13,987 nt of DNA, from NCBI GenBank assembly GCA_937870675.1, contig CALMZN010000057.1, positions 1 through 13,987 of the forward strand. The letters are read 5' to 3'. A program made the position numbers and the translations under genes. Source of the DNA: an uncultured bacterium. Lineage in GTDB: Bacteria > Patescibacteriota > Patescibacteriia > UBA1558 > GWA2-36-10. A model generated the notes under the pieces. That model had not been told where the DNA came from and made no database searches. It saw nothing but the letters and a program-made list of their open reading frames with translations. This document shows, one piece after another, positions 5,518 through 12,693 of this stretch (the first letter of the stretch is position 1; each line of letters starts with the position of its first letter).

Positions 5518-8421
5518 ATGGCGGATTTCAAAGATTTGGAAAAGGAAATAATAGATTTTTGGGAAAATAATGGTATTTTCCAGAAAAGCGTGGAGCAAAA
5601 AGCGCCTCACGGAGATTATTTGTTTTATGATGGACCGCCTTTTGCTACCGGCACTCCGCACTATGGACACTTGGTGGCCTCTATAATGAAGGATGTGGTG
5701 CCCAGATACTGGACTATGCAAGGGCACCGAGTCGAACGCCGTTGGGGCTGGGATTGCCATGGTTTGCCTATTGAGAATATTGTGGAAAAAGAATTGGGCA
5801 TCAAAAATAAGGCCGAGATATATAAATTAGGCATAGATAAATTTAATGAGACCTGTCGCTCAAAAGTGCTGACCTATGTAGAAGAATGGGAAAAGACCGT
5901 CAAGCGACTGGGGCGTTTTGTGGATATGGATAATCCCTACCGCACCATGGATCCCGAATATATGGAGAGTGTTTGGTGGGTTTTTAAATCTCTATATGAC
6001 AAGGGTTTGGTTTATGAGGGCTACAAGTCCATGCATATTTGTCCGCGTTGTGAGACCACTTTGTCGCAGTCAGAAGTAGCCGATGGCTATGAGACCGTCA
6101 AAGATTTGTCATTGACTGCCAAGTTTGAGCTTATAGATGAGCCAGGTACTTATCTTTTGGCTTGGACTACTACACCGTGGACTTTGATTGGTAATGTGGC
6201 TTTGGCTGTGGGTGAGGATATTGATTATGTGAAAATTCATGCTGATGATAAAAAATATATTTTAGCCAAAGCCAGATTTGAAGCCCTGAAAGATAAATTT
6301 AATAATCCGGAAATAATAGCAGAATTTAAGGGTAAAGATTTAGTGGGTAAAAAATATGTACCGCTTTTTGATTATTATGCCAAAGATGAAAAGCTAGTCA
6401 ACCAAAAAAATGGCTGGCAAGTGTATGTGGCTGATTTTGTGACCACTGAAGAAGGCACAGGCATTGTGCATATTGCTCCGGCTTTTGGTGAAGATGATAT
6501 GAATTTGGGCAATGAAAAAAACTTGCCTTTTGTCCAGCACGTGGCTTATGACGGCACAATCAGAGCCGAAGTCGTTGATTTTGTCGGCTTGCATGTCAAG
6601 CCAATCGGTGATGTGCAGTCAACCGATGTGGCGATTATAAAATATCTAGCTAAGAAGGATTTGATTTTTGCCAAAGAACAGTACGAGCATAGCTATCCGC
6701 ACTGCTGGCGTTGCCACACACCGCTTATCAATTATGCGACTTCATCTTGGTTTGTCTCGGTCACCAAAATAAAGAACGATTTATTGAAATACGCCAAAGA
6801 TATAAACTGGGTGCCAGAGCACATCAAAGAAGGCCGTTTTGGCAATTGGTTGGAAGGCGCTCGCGACTGGTCCATATCTCGTCAGCGCTTCTGGGCTTCG
6901 GTCATTCCTATGTGGCAGTGTGACAAATGTGATGATAAACAAGTGTTTGGCTCTATTGCCGAGCTTAAAACAGCCAGTGGCCAAGAAGTGAATGATTTAC
7001 ATAAACACGTGGTAGACAAAGTGACTTTTGCCTGTCAGTGCGGCGGTACTATGAAACGCATTGCTGATGTTTTGGACACTTGGTTTGATTCTGGCTCTAT
7101 GCCTTATGCGCAGTTTCACTACCCATTTGAAAACAAAGATTCTTTTGACAAAAAATTTCCCGCCCAGTTTATTGCCGAGGGAGCCGATCAGACCCGCGCT
7201 TGGTTTTATTATTTGCATGTCATTGCTGGGGCTATCAAAAAACAAGTTGCTTACAAAAATGTGATTGTCAACGGCATAGTGGTGACTGAAGATGGCAAGA
7301 AAATGAGCAAGCATCTTAATAATTATCCTGACCCCAATCTGATAATGGATAAATATGGGGCCGATGCCCTGCGTTTGTATCTATTGTCATCGCCGGTGAT
7401 GCTGGCCGAGAATTTATCTTTTACAGAAAAAGATCTGCAAGTAGTTTATCGACGCTTTACAGGGCTTACACAAAACATTTTGAATTTTTACCTGATGTTT
7501 TCGGGCGAGAAAAAATCCGGCGAAGAATTACCCAAAAAATTAGACAATGATCTAGATAAATGGATAGTTAGCAAATACGAGATTTTGCTCCAAGAAGTGA
7601 CTGCGGCCATGACCGAGTATAATTTGGTCAAAGCCACTCGGCCATTATTTGATTTTGTGGATGTTTTGTCCACTTGGTATTTGCGTCGTAGCCGAGAACG
7701 CTTCAAGGGTGATGACGAAAATGATAAACAAGCGGCAATTTTGACTTTGGGTTATGTTTTGAAACAGCTAGCCAAAATTATTGCGCCCTTTACGCCATTT
7801 ACCGCGGAGATTATTTATAGAGAATTTAATAACAAAGAAGAATCAGTGCATTTAGCCAAATGGCCAAAATATGAAAATAAATTGGTGGACAAAAAGGTCT
7901 TGGAGCAGATGGAGCTGGTCAGAAAAATCGTAGAAGCAGTTCACGCTTTGCGCTCCAAAGCCGGCATCAGGGTCAGACAGCCCTTGGCTAGAGTAGTGGT
8001 TGAAAAAAAATCAGCTCTTAATAAAGATTATTTTTTGATTATTGCCGAGGAGCTCAATGTTGAGCAAGTGGAAACTATAGAAACTATAGAAACCCAAGCC
8101 CAATGGGAAATTGCTGAAGTAGGGGATTTTCAAGTGGCCTTAGACACCAACCTGACCCCAGAGCTCAAAGACAAAGGCGTAGTCAGAGAAATTATTCGCA
8201 CTATAAATAATTTGCGCAAAACTGCCGGCTTGCAAACCAGCGATAAGCCCACTGAAGTTTATCAAACCAAATCCGATTATTTGAAACAGCTAGTTAAAAA
8301 ATACGAAACCGAACTCATTACTGGCACTTCAGCTGGCGCTTGGGAAGAATTTACTCAAGAGCCAACACATAAAATTGATTTAGAAATTGACGGAGAAAAA
8401 ATTACTTTGGGTATAAAATAA
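5518..8421 (+). CDS. ileS: Isoleucyl-tRNA synthetase, eukaryote-like type
   Basis: Charges tRNA-Ile in the cytosol and edits valine errors. At 967 residues it is a complete class I enzyme. The HIGH-type motif is HYGH (48-51) after FYDGPPFATGTP; the KMSKS-type motif is KMSKH (595-599). The CP1 editing domain shows AWTTTPWTL (215-223) and VHIAPAFGEDD (317-327), where D326 is the likely editing aspartate. Zinc-type cysteine pairs are at 175/178, 396/399 and 468/471, with CQC at 506-508. WSISRQRFW (451-459) and DTWFDSGS (520-527) complete the catalytic core, followed by the helical anticodon-binding domain. The motif spacing and lack of the bacterial C-terminal zinc finger point to type 2 (eukaryote-like) IleRS. 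Type 2 enzymes are often less sensitive to mupirocin, but the HXGH order is normal here. It is the first gene of an operon; its TAA abuts the recO ATG. Confidence 0.97.
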   Translation: MADFKDLEKEIIDFWENNGIFQKSVEQKAPHGDYLFYDGPPFATGTPHYGHLVASIMKDVVPRYWTMQGHRVERRWGWDCHGLPIENIVEKELGIKNKAEIYKLGIDKFNETCRSKVLTYVEEWEKTVKRLGRFVDMDNPYRTMDPEYMESVWWVFKSLYDKGLVYEGYKSMHICPRCETTLSQSEVADGYETVKDLSLTAKFELIDEPGTYLLAWTTTPWTLIGNVALAVGEDIDYVKIHADDKKYILAKARFEALKDKFNNPEIIAEFKGKDLVGKKYVPLFDYYAKDEKLVNQKNGWQVYVADFVTTEEGTGIVHIAPAFGEDDMNLGNEKNLPFVQHVAYDGTIRAEVVDFVGLHVKPIGDVQSTDVAIIKYLAKKDLIFAKEQYEHSYPHCWRCHTPLINYATSSWFVSVTKIKNDLLKYAKDINWVPEHIKEGRFGNWLEGARDWSISRQRFWASVIPMWQCDKCDDKQVFGSIAELKTASGQEVNDLHKHVVDKVTFACQCGGTMKRIADVLDTWFDSGSMPYAQFHYPFENKDSFDKKFPAQFIAEGADQTRAWFYYLHVIAGAIKKQVAYKNVIVNGIVVTEDGKKMSKHLNNYPDPNLIMDKYGADALRLYLLSSPVMLAENLSFTEKDLQVVYRRFTGLTQNILNFYLMFSGEKKSGEELPKKLDNDLDKWIVSKYEILLQEVTAAMTEYNLVKATRPLFDFVDVLSTWYLRRSRERFKGDDENDKQAAILTLGYVLKQLAKIIAPFTPFTAEIIYREFNNKEESVHLAKWPKYENKLVDKKVLEQMELVRKIVEAVHALRSKAGIRVRQPLARVVVEKKSALNKDYFLIIAEELNVEQVETIETIETQAQWEIAEVGDFQVALDTNLTPELKDKGVVREIIRTINNLRKTAGLQTSDKPTEVYQTKSDYLKQLVKKYETELITGTSAGAWEEFTQEPTHKIDLEIDGEKITLGIK

Positions 8422-9159
8422 ATGTCATTCAAAACAGAGGCCTTTGTCTTGCAAGCTCGGGAGTGGCAAAAAGCCGATCGTCTTTATGAATTATTTACGC
8501 CACAAGAAGGAGTGATACACACTATTTTGCGCTCCGCTGCCAAACCGGGTAATAAGTTGGCTGGCCATATGCTGCCTTTTTGCCGGGTGCGAGTTATGAT
8601 TGGACGCGGCCGCTTGGATCATCTGGCTGGCGCGGCCATCATCAATGACTACAAAAACATCCGCACAGACCTGAAATTAATGTCATTGGCGGCCGCTATT
8701 GTCGAACTGTTGCTCAAAGACAAAAGCACTGAGAACAAACATTTGGAATACAGACAAGTAGAAAAAATATTTGACTTGCTTGATGATACAAAAATTAGTT
8801 TTGAGAAAAAATCAATATTAGTGCGAGTTTTTTTGTGGAAATATTTGTCACTGGCTGGTTGGCAGCCCGAATTGGACACTTGTCTATTTTGTCGCCAGAT
8901 AATTGATAGCCAGCAAGCTAGCCAATATCTGCCCGGACGGGGTATAATATGTTTAGAGCACAAAGAAAATAGTTATCTACCTATCAATCCGGAACTTTTG
9001 GTTTTTTTGCGTTCGATTAACACTTTGGATTTTGAGGAATTTATAAAAATAAATATAAGTAATAAAACAAAAAAAGAGTGGTTGAAAGTTTCCCAAGTTT
9101 ATTATCAAACGGTTTTCGATCAGCCATCTCAAGCTTTAAAAATATTGCCCTATGCCTAA
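8422..9159 (+). CDS. recO: DNA repair protein RecO
   Basis: Recombination mediator that, with RecR, loads RecA onto SSB-covered single strands and anneals DNA. The 245-residue protein begins with an OB fold (SFKTEAFVLQAREWQKADRLYELFT, 2-26), in which the early E-x-A-D-R-L pattern is typical of RecO. A helical domain follows (about 85-240). It includes a zinc site, C154 and C157 in CLFC, with C177 and H180 in CLEH. Length is normal. The ATG directly follows the ileS stop, and the last eight bases overlap the next gene, so it is translated as part of one operon. The neighbouring dprA product acts in the same RecA-loading step but is on another transcript. Confidence 0.93.
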   Translation: MSFKTEAFVLQAREWQKADRLYELFTPQEGVIHTILRSAAKPGNKLAGHMLPFCRVRVMIGRGRLDHLAGAAIINDYKNIRTDLKLMSLAAAIVELLLKDKSTENKHLEYRQVEKIFDLLDDTKISFEKKSILVRVFLWKYLSLAGWQPELDTCLFCRQIIDSQQASQYLPGRGIICLEHKENSYLPINPELLVFLRSINTLDFEEFIKINISNKTKKEWLKVSQVYYQTVFDQPSQALKILPYA

Positions 9160-10942
9160 AGTAAAAAAAGATTTGGATTCTATTCAGAGTCCATCGCTAA
9201 AAAGAGTAAGTTATGAGAATCTAGCTATTCGTAATAGCAAAAAAGTGCCACTAGAATATCGGACTATGAAAAAAGCCAAGCACCGCGGTGGCGGCTGTTT
9301 GCTATTTTTGTTTATTTTATTTTTGGCTTCGGCTGCTGGCTTTTATTATTTTAGCAGTCAGCAAAAACCGCAAGTCAAAAACAGCTTGGAGCTAAGCGTC
9401 GAGAATCCTAGCGAAATAATTTCCGGTGATCAAGCAACTTATTTGATCAAGTACAAAAATCTAGACAGTATTGCTTTGCAGAAGATGGAGCTGAGCGTCA
9501 AATGGCCCAATGGCTTTTATTATGATGAGTCCAGTCAAAAGCCACGAGATGACAGCGCCACTATTTGGGATTTGCCGGATTTGGCTGTGGGGCAAGAAGC
9601 TGTTTTAGAAATCAAAGGACAGCTAGTTGGCAATATTGATGAAGTTCTAAAGACCGTTTTTGTAATGCAGTATCAGCCAGCCAACTTTAATTCGGATTTT
9701 AATAGCAAAGTTGAAGTAGAAACCAAGATCAAAGAAAGCAAGTTGTCTTTGATTGTTGAGGGGGTGGAAAAAACCATGGTGAGCACAGAACAAGAGTATA
9801 AGATCAAAGGCAAAAATTTGACCAAAGAAGATTTTTCTGGTTTGTTAGATATTTTGTACCCAGATGATTTTACAGTTATTTCAGTTGATCCCCAGAAAGA
9901 CAGCGATTATTGGATGCTGGACCTGAAAGCTGAAGAAGAAAAAATCATTACCATTAAAGGATCATTTGACACTGATAGTAAAGTCGCTCAATTGTTGGTA
10001 GTAGAAATCGGCAACAAAGTAAATGATAAATTTAGGCGGCTGGCTCGGGCGGAAAAAAATATTGCTGTAATCAATCCGAATTTTTCTGTCAAATTGCAAA
10101 TAAATAATAAATTAGAAAATCAAATAGTCAATTGGGGTGATAGCTTGGACTACCAATTGGAAATCACCAACAATAGCGAATCGGACTTGAGTGATGTCAA
10201 AATTTCCAGTTTGCTTGATGGTCAGGTGCTGGATTGGGATAGCTTGGAAATCACTGACAATAATGGTCAGCGAGATAACAACACTATTATCTGGGACAAG
10301 CAAAAAAATCCAGAATTAGCTCTATGGCCAAAGGGCTTGACCAAGAATTTTTCTTGGAAGGTCAAAGTAGTGGCCAAGCCCATTCCGGAAAGAATGCTGG
10401 ATAATGTTGTAAAAATAAATATAGAAGGCCTTGATAATTGGGAGCAGGTTCAGCCAGCCATTACTTTGACGGTTGGTGAAAGTATAAAATTCAATGCCGG
10501 TATTTATTGGGAGCTAGCCGGCCGGCGAGTGGGCAGTGGGGTCATACCGCCAAAAGTAGGCGCTGAAACAGAATATCTAGTGGTCTGGTCTTTGGTTTCA
10601 GCCACTGGTAATTTTAATAGTATCAAAGCCGAGTCCGATTTACCGCCAGATGTCGAGTTTGTTTCGGAGACCGATGTGCAGGAAGGCATTTTAAGTTTTG
10701 ATGAAGACACCAGAGCTTTGGCTTGGAATATAGCGGATATGAAAAATGTTATGTTGCCCACTACAGTTTCATTCACCATCAAGATAGCGCCAAAGTTGGC
10801 TGATCAGGGTCAGGCCATGACTTTGTTGAATCCTATTACGGTGACGGCCAAGGGTTTGGAAGAAGTGGTAATGCGTTCCAAGCTGATGAACACCTCTGAT
10901 GTTGTTGCTGACTCTACGCAGTCGGTAGGCATCGTACAATAA
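9152..10942 (+). CDS. Membrane-anchored extracellular beta-domain protein, unknown function
   Basis: A 596-residue protein with about 47 basic cytosolic residues, one membrane helix (about 48-67, after HRGGG) and a long outside part. That part reads as several consecutive beta-sandwich domains of about 120-150 residues. Recurrent elements are SLELSVENPSEIISGDQATYLIKY (77-100), KLQINNKLENQIVNWGDSLDYQLEITNNSESDLSDV (311-346) and KAESDLPPDVEFVSETD (491-507), each with an Asn-rich turn before a domain that ends in a 'I-W-D/A-W-N' strand. This is the pattern of DUF11-like or CARDB-like adhesion modules; I cannot assign one. No catalytic motif, sortase signal or second membrane helix is visible. 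Its ATG overlaps the recO end by eight bases, and tgt starts five bases after it. For CPR, a cell-surface role in host attachment is a reasonable inference only. Confidence 0.85.
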   Translation: MPKVKKDLDSIQSPSLKRVSYENLAIRNSKKVPLEYRTMKKAKHRGGGCLLFLFILFLASAAGFYYFSSQQKPQVKNSLELSVENPSEIISGDQATYLIKYKNLDSIALQKMELSVKWPNGFYYDESSQKPRDDSATIWDLPDLAVGQEAVLEIKGQLVGNIDEVLKTVFVMQYQPANFNSDFNSKVEVETKIKESKLSLIVEGVEKTMVSTEQEYKIKGKNLTKEDFSGLLDILYPDDFTVISVDPQKDSDYWMLDLKAEEEKIITIKGSFDTDSKVAQLLVVEIGNKVNDKFRRLARAEKNIAVINPNFSVKLQINNKLENQIVNWGDSLDYQLEITNNSESDLSDVKISSLLDGQVLDWDSLEITDNNGQRDNNTIIWDKQKNPELALWPKGLTKNFSWKVKVVAKPIPERMLDNVVKINIEGLDNWEQVQPAITLTVGESIKFNAGIYWELAGRRVGSGVIPPKVGAETEYLVVWSLVSATGNFNSIKAESDLPPDVEFVSETDVQEGILSFDEDTRALAWNIADMKNVMLPTTVSFTIKIAPKLADQGQAMTLLNPITVTAKGLEEVVMRSKLMNTSDVVADSTQSVGIVQ

Positions 10943-10947
10943 TAAAT

Positions 10948-12105
10948 ATGTTTGATTTATTCAAAACTTCCAAAAAATCCCAAGCGCGTTTGGGTATTTT
11001 GCAGACGGCTCATGGCCAGATTCAGACGCCATTTTTTATGCCGATTGCCACCAAGGCCGCTATAAAGAGCTTGGAAGTACCTGAAGTCAAAGAATTGGGC
11101 GCGGAAATAATTTTATCCAACACTTATCATAATTATTTGCGACCAGGCATTACGATCATAAAAAAATTTGGGGGCTTACATAAGTTTATGAACTGTGATT
11201 TGCCAATATTGACTGATAGCGGTGGTTATCAAGTATTTAGCTTGTCCAAGATGCGCCAGATCAAGGGTGATAATATTACTTTTACTTCTTACTTAGACGG
11301 CTCCAAGCATATTTTGAACCCCAAAAAAGTAATTGATATTCAGGTTGCTTTGGGCAGTGACATCATGATGGTCTTGGACGAGTGTGTGGGTTTGCCAGCT
11401 GAGCGTCAGGATATAGTCAATGCTTTGGTCAGAACCAGTCGCTGGGCCGGTCAAGCGCTAGAATACAAAAAAAAGCTTGAACAAAAAAATAGAACAATTA
11501 AGAAACAATTATTGTTTGGTATTGTGCAAGGCGGAGATCAAAAAGATTTGCGTCAAAGATCTGCCAAAGAAATCACAGATTTGGCTTTCGATGCTTATGC
11601 TATTGGGGGCTTGGCAGTAGGCGAGCCAAACAAGACCATGTATCAGGTAGTCAAATATACGGCGCCACTTTTGCCAAAAAATAAACCTCGGTATCTCATG
11701 GGGGTTGGTTATCCAGAGGATATTATTGAAGCTGTGAAATGTGGCGTGGATATGTTTGACTGCGTAATACCTACTCGTGAAGCTAGGCATGGTAAATTGT
11801 ATTTATGGAAGGACGTTATTGCGAGGAGTAGGGCGACGAAGCAATCTTATTGGGATTGCCACGTCGAGCTAAGCTCGACTCGCAATGATTGGTACGAGAG
11901 CATAAATATCACCAATGCCAAGTTTGCCAAAGACACTTCTCCAATCAATAATCAGATATTAAAAAATTATTCTAAGGCCTATTTGCATCATTTATTCAAG
12001 ACCCAAGAACCACTGGCCTTGAAACTGGCTACTATGAACAATGTTCATTTTTATTTGGAACTAATGCGGAAAATTAGATTAGCAATTAAGCAAAATAGAT
12101 TATAA
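10948..12105 (+). CDS. tgt: tRNA-guanine transglycosylase with an in-frame repeat insertion
   Basis: Exchanges guanine-34 for preQ1 in GUN-anticodon tRNAs on the way to queuosine. The 385-residue protein keeps the active site: ILTDSGGYQVFSLS (87-100, D90), MVLDECVG (141-148, D144), FGIVQGG (190-196), GGLAVGE (220-226) and the nucleophile D271 in VDMFDCVIPTREARHG (267-282). Between HGKLY (281-285) and INITNAK (319-325) there are about 27 extra residues, VIARSRATKQS... through TRNDW, encoded by a palindromic DNA repeat. The zinc motif C-x-C-x2-C...H usual just before KNYSRAYLHHL is absent: IxNxxL precedes KNYSKAYLHHL (339-349) and N replaces the histidine (ATMNNV). The enzyme may be zinc-independent, weakened or decaying, though the reading frame is intact. 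No queuosine-synthesis gene is in view, so preQ1 or queuine is presumably salvaged. Last gene of the ileS operon. Confidence 0.93.
   Translation: MFDLFKTSKKSQARLGILQTAHGQIQTPFFMPIATKAAIKSLEVPEVKELGAEIILSNTYHNYLRPGITIIKKFGGLHKFMNCDLPILTDSGGYQVFSLSKMRQIKGDNITFTSYLDGSKHILNPKKVIDIQVALGSDIMMVLDECVGLPAERQDIVNALVRTSRWAGQALEYKKKLEQKNRTIKKQLLFGIVQGGDQKDLRQRSAKEITDLAFDAYAIGGLAVGEPNKTMYQVVKYTAPLLPKNKPRYLMGVGYPEDIIEAVKCGVDMFDCVIPTREARHGKLYLWKDVIARSRATKQSYWDCHVELSSTRNDWYESINITNAKFAKDTSPINNQILKNYSKAYLHHLFKTQEPLALKLATMNNVHFYLELMRKIRLAIKQNRL
11811..11891. repeat. Palindromic repeat element inserted in frame within tgt
   Basis: Outer arms ATTGCGAG (11818-11825) and CTCGCAAT (11879-11886), inner arms GCAATC (11841-11846) and GATTGC (11854-11859), and a separate hairpin GTCGAGCT/AGCTCGAC (11863-11870 with 11872-11879). 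The flanks (GTTATTGCGAG left, CTCGCAATGATT right) are near copies of the GTCATTGCGAG end found in widespread bacterial palindromic repeats. It matches the extra block of residues in Tgt and contains no stop in the tgt frame. Exact ends are estimated from the protein comparison. Confidence 0.8.
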
Positions 12106-12173
12106 AAATTTTCTAGTAAAAAAATGCGCGGTGGTGGTTATGGTGGGAGTATAGAATCTTTTTCTACTTTAAT

Positions 12174-12204
12174 AAAAAAGCCAAAAAATACTTTGACTTT
12201 TTTT
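12174..12204 (+). terminator. AU-rich terminator candidate for the ileS-tgt operon
   Basis: AAAAAAG (12174-12180) pairs with CTTTTTT (12197-12203), then one C-A mismatch, then CAAA (12082-style inner pair at 12182-12185) with TTTG (12192-12195), loop of six bases, T-rich tail. The stem is weak in GC, so the call is tentative. Confidence 0.4.
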
Positions 12205-12217
12205 ATTTGTCTAAAAA

Positions 12218-12226
12218 TGTTATAAT
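12218..12226 (+). promoter_or_regulatory. Extended -10 promoter candidate
   Basis: TGTTATAAT is a perfect extended -10. TTGACT lies upstream at 12193-12198, but with 22 bases between it is too far to be a normal -35. Transcription from here would begin near 12233, inside the following hairpin, giving a leader of about 77 bases for the 12310 gene. Confidence 0.4.
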
Positions 12227-12269
12227 TTATCCTGTTGAACAGGTCGCTTTGCGACTCTCAACAGGATAA
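12227..12269. repeat. Strong hairpin upstream of the 12310 gene
   Basis: Perfect 12-base arms TTATCCTGTTGA (12227-12238) and TCAACAGGATAA (12258-12269) enclose a second stem GTCGC/GCGAC (12243-12247 with 12251-12255). No T run follows, so it is not a typical terminator. The end of the right arm (GATAA) can also pair with TTATC at 12274-12278. Confidence 0.6.
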
Positions 12270-12309
12270 AGTGTTATCTAGGAAATTTTTATAATTTTTT
12301 TGTAAAAAA

Positions 12310-12693
12310 GTGTCAAAGAATATTTTAACACAAGCGAGCAAACTATTGATTTTGGATTACATTGCGGAAATTTTGTATTTTCCTGTCTGGTGGTATGGTC
12401 CGGGTTTACGTAATGCCCTAGAATATTTTGCCAATGGTCTGGTAGAAGCCAACCGTTTTACTGGCTTGATTTTGCTTTTGAGGAATCTTTTCAAACCCAT
12501 GTTTGCCCAATACGACAAACAAGGTCGGATTATTAGTTTTTTTATGCGTCTAGTGTTATTAATTTACAAAGGGCTGATATTTTTCTTGATGGTAGTGTTT
12601 TATTTTATAATTTTAATGTTTTGGATTTTATTGCCAGTGGTTGTGGTTTGGGGTATTACTTATAACTTGCCTGCCCTATGGCTGAAGAAATAA
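12310..12693 (+). CDS. Small polytopic membrane protein, unknown function
   Basis: A 127-residue hydrophobic protein starting at GTG; this is the first possible start, since the frame is closed by TAA at 12292-12294. Segments at about 12-28, 76-97 and 98-118 are long enough for membrane helices. A conserved-looking amphipathic stretch (RNALEYFANGLVEANRFTGLILLLRNLFKPMF, 34-65) lies between them. It has no cysteines or catalytic motif. I recognise no family. The last 16 bases overlap the start of the membrane-anchored Clp-like gene, so the two are very likely co-translated and may form a complex (inference). Confidence 0.8.
   Translation: MSKNILTQASKLLILDYIAEILYFPVWWYGPGLRNALEYFANGLVEANRFTGLILLLRNLFKPMFAQYDKQGRIISFFMRLVLLIYKGLIFFLMVVFYFIILMFWILLPVVVVWGITYNLPALWLKK

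Larger units (their letters stand above)
12106..12309 (+). other. Intergenic region between tgt and the membrane-protein pair
   Basis: No gene seen. It holds, in order, a G-rich stretch (12125-12150), an AU-rich terminator candidate (12174-12204), an extended -10 promoter motif (12218-12226), a strong hairpin (12227-12269) and a second TATAAT (12290-12295) that lies 14 bases before the next start codon. Confidence 0.6.
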
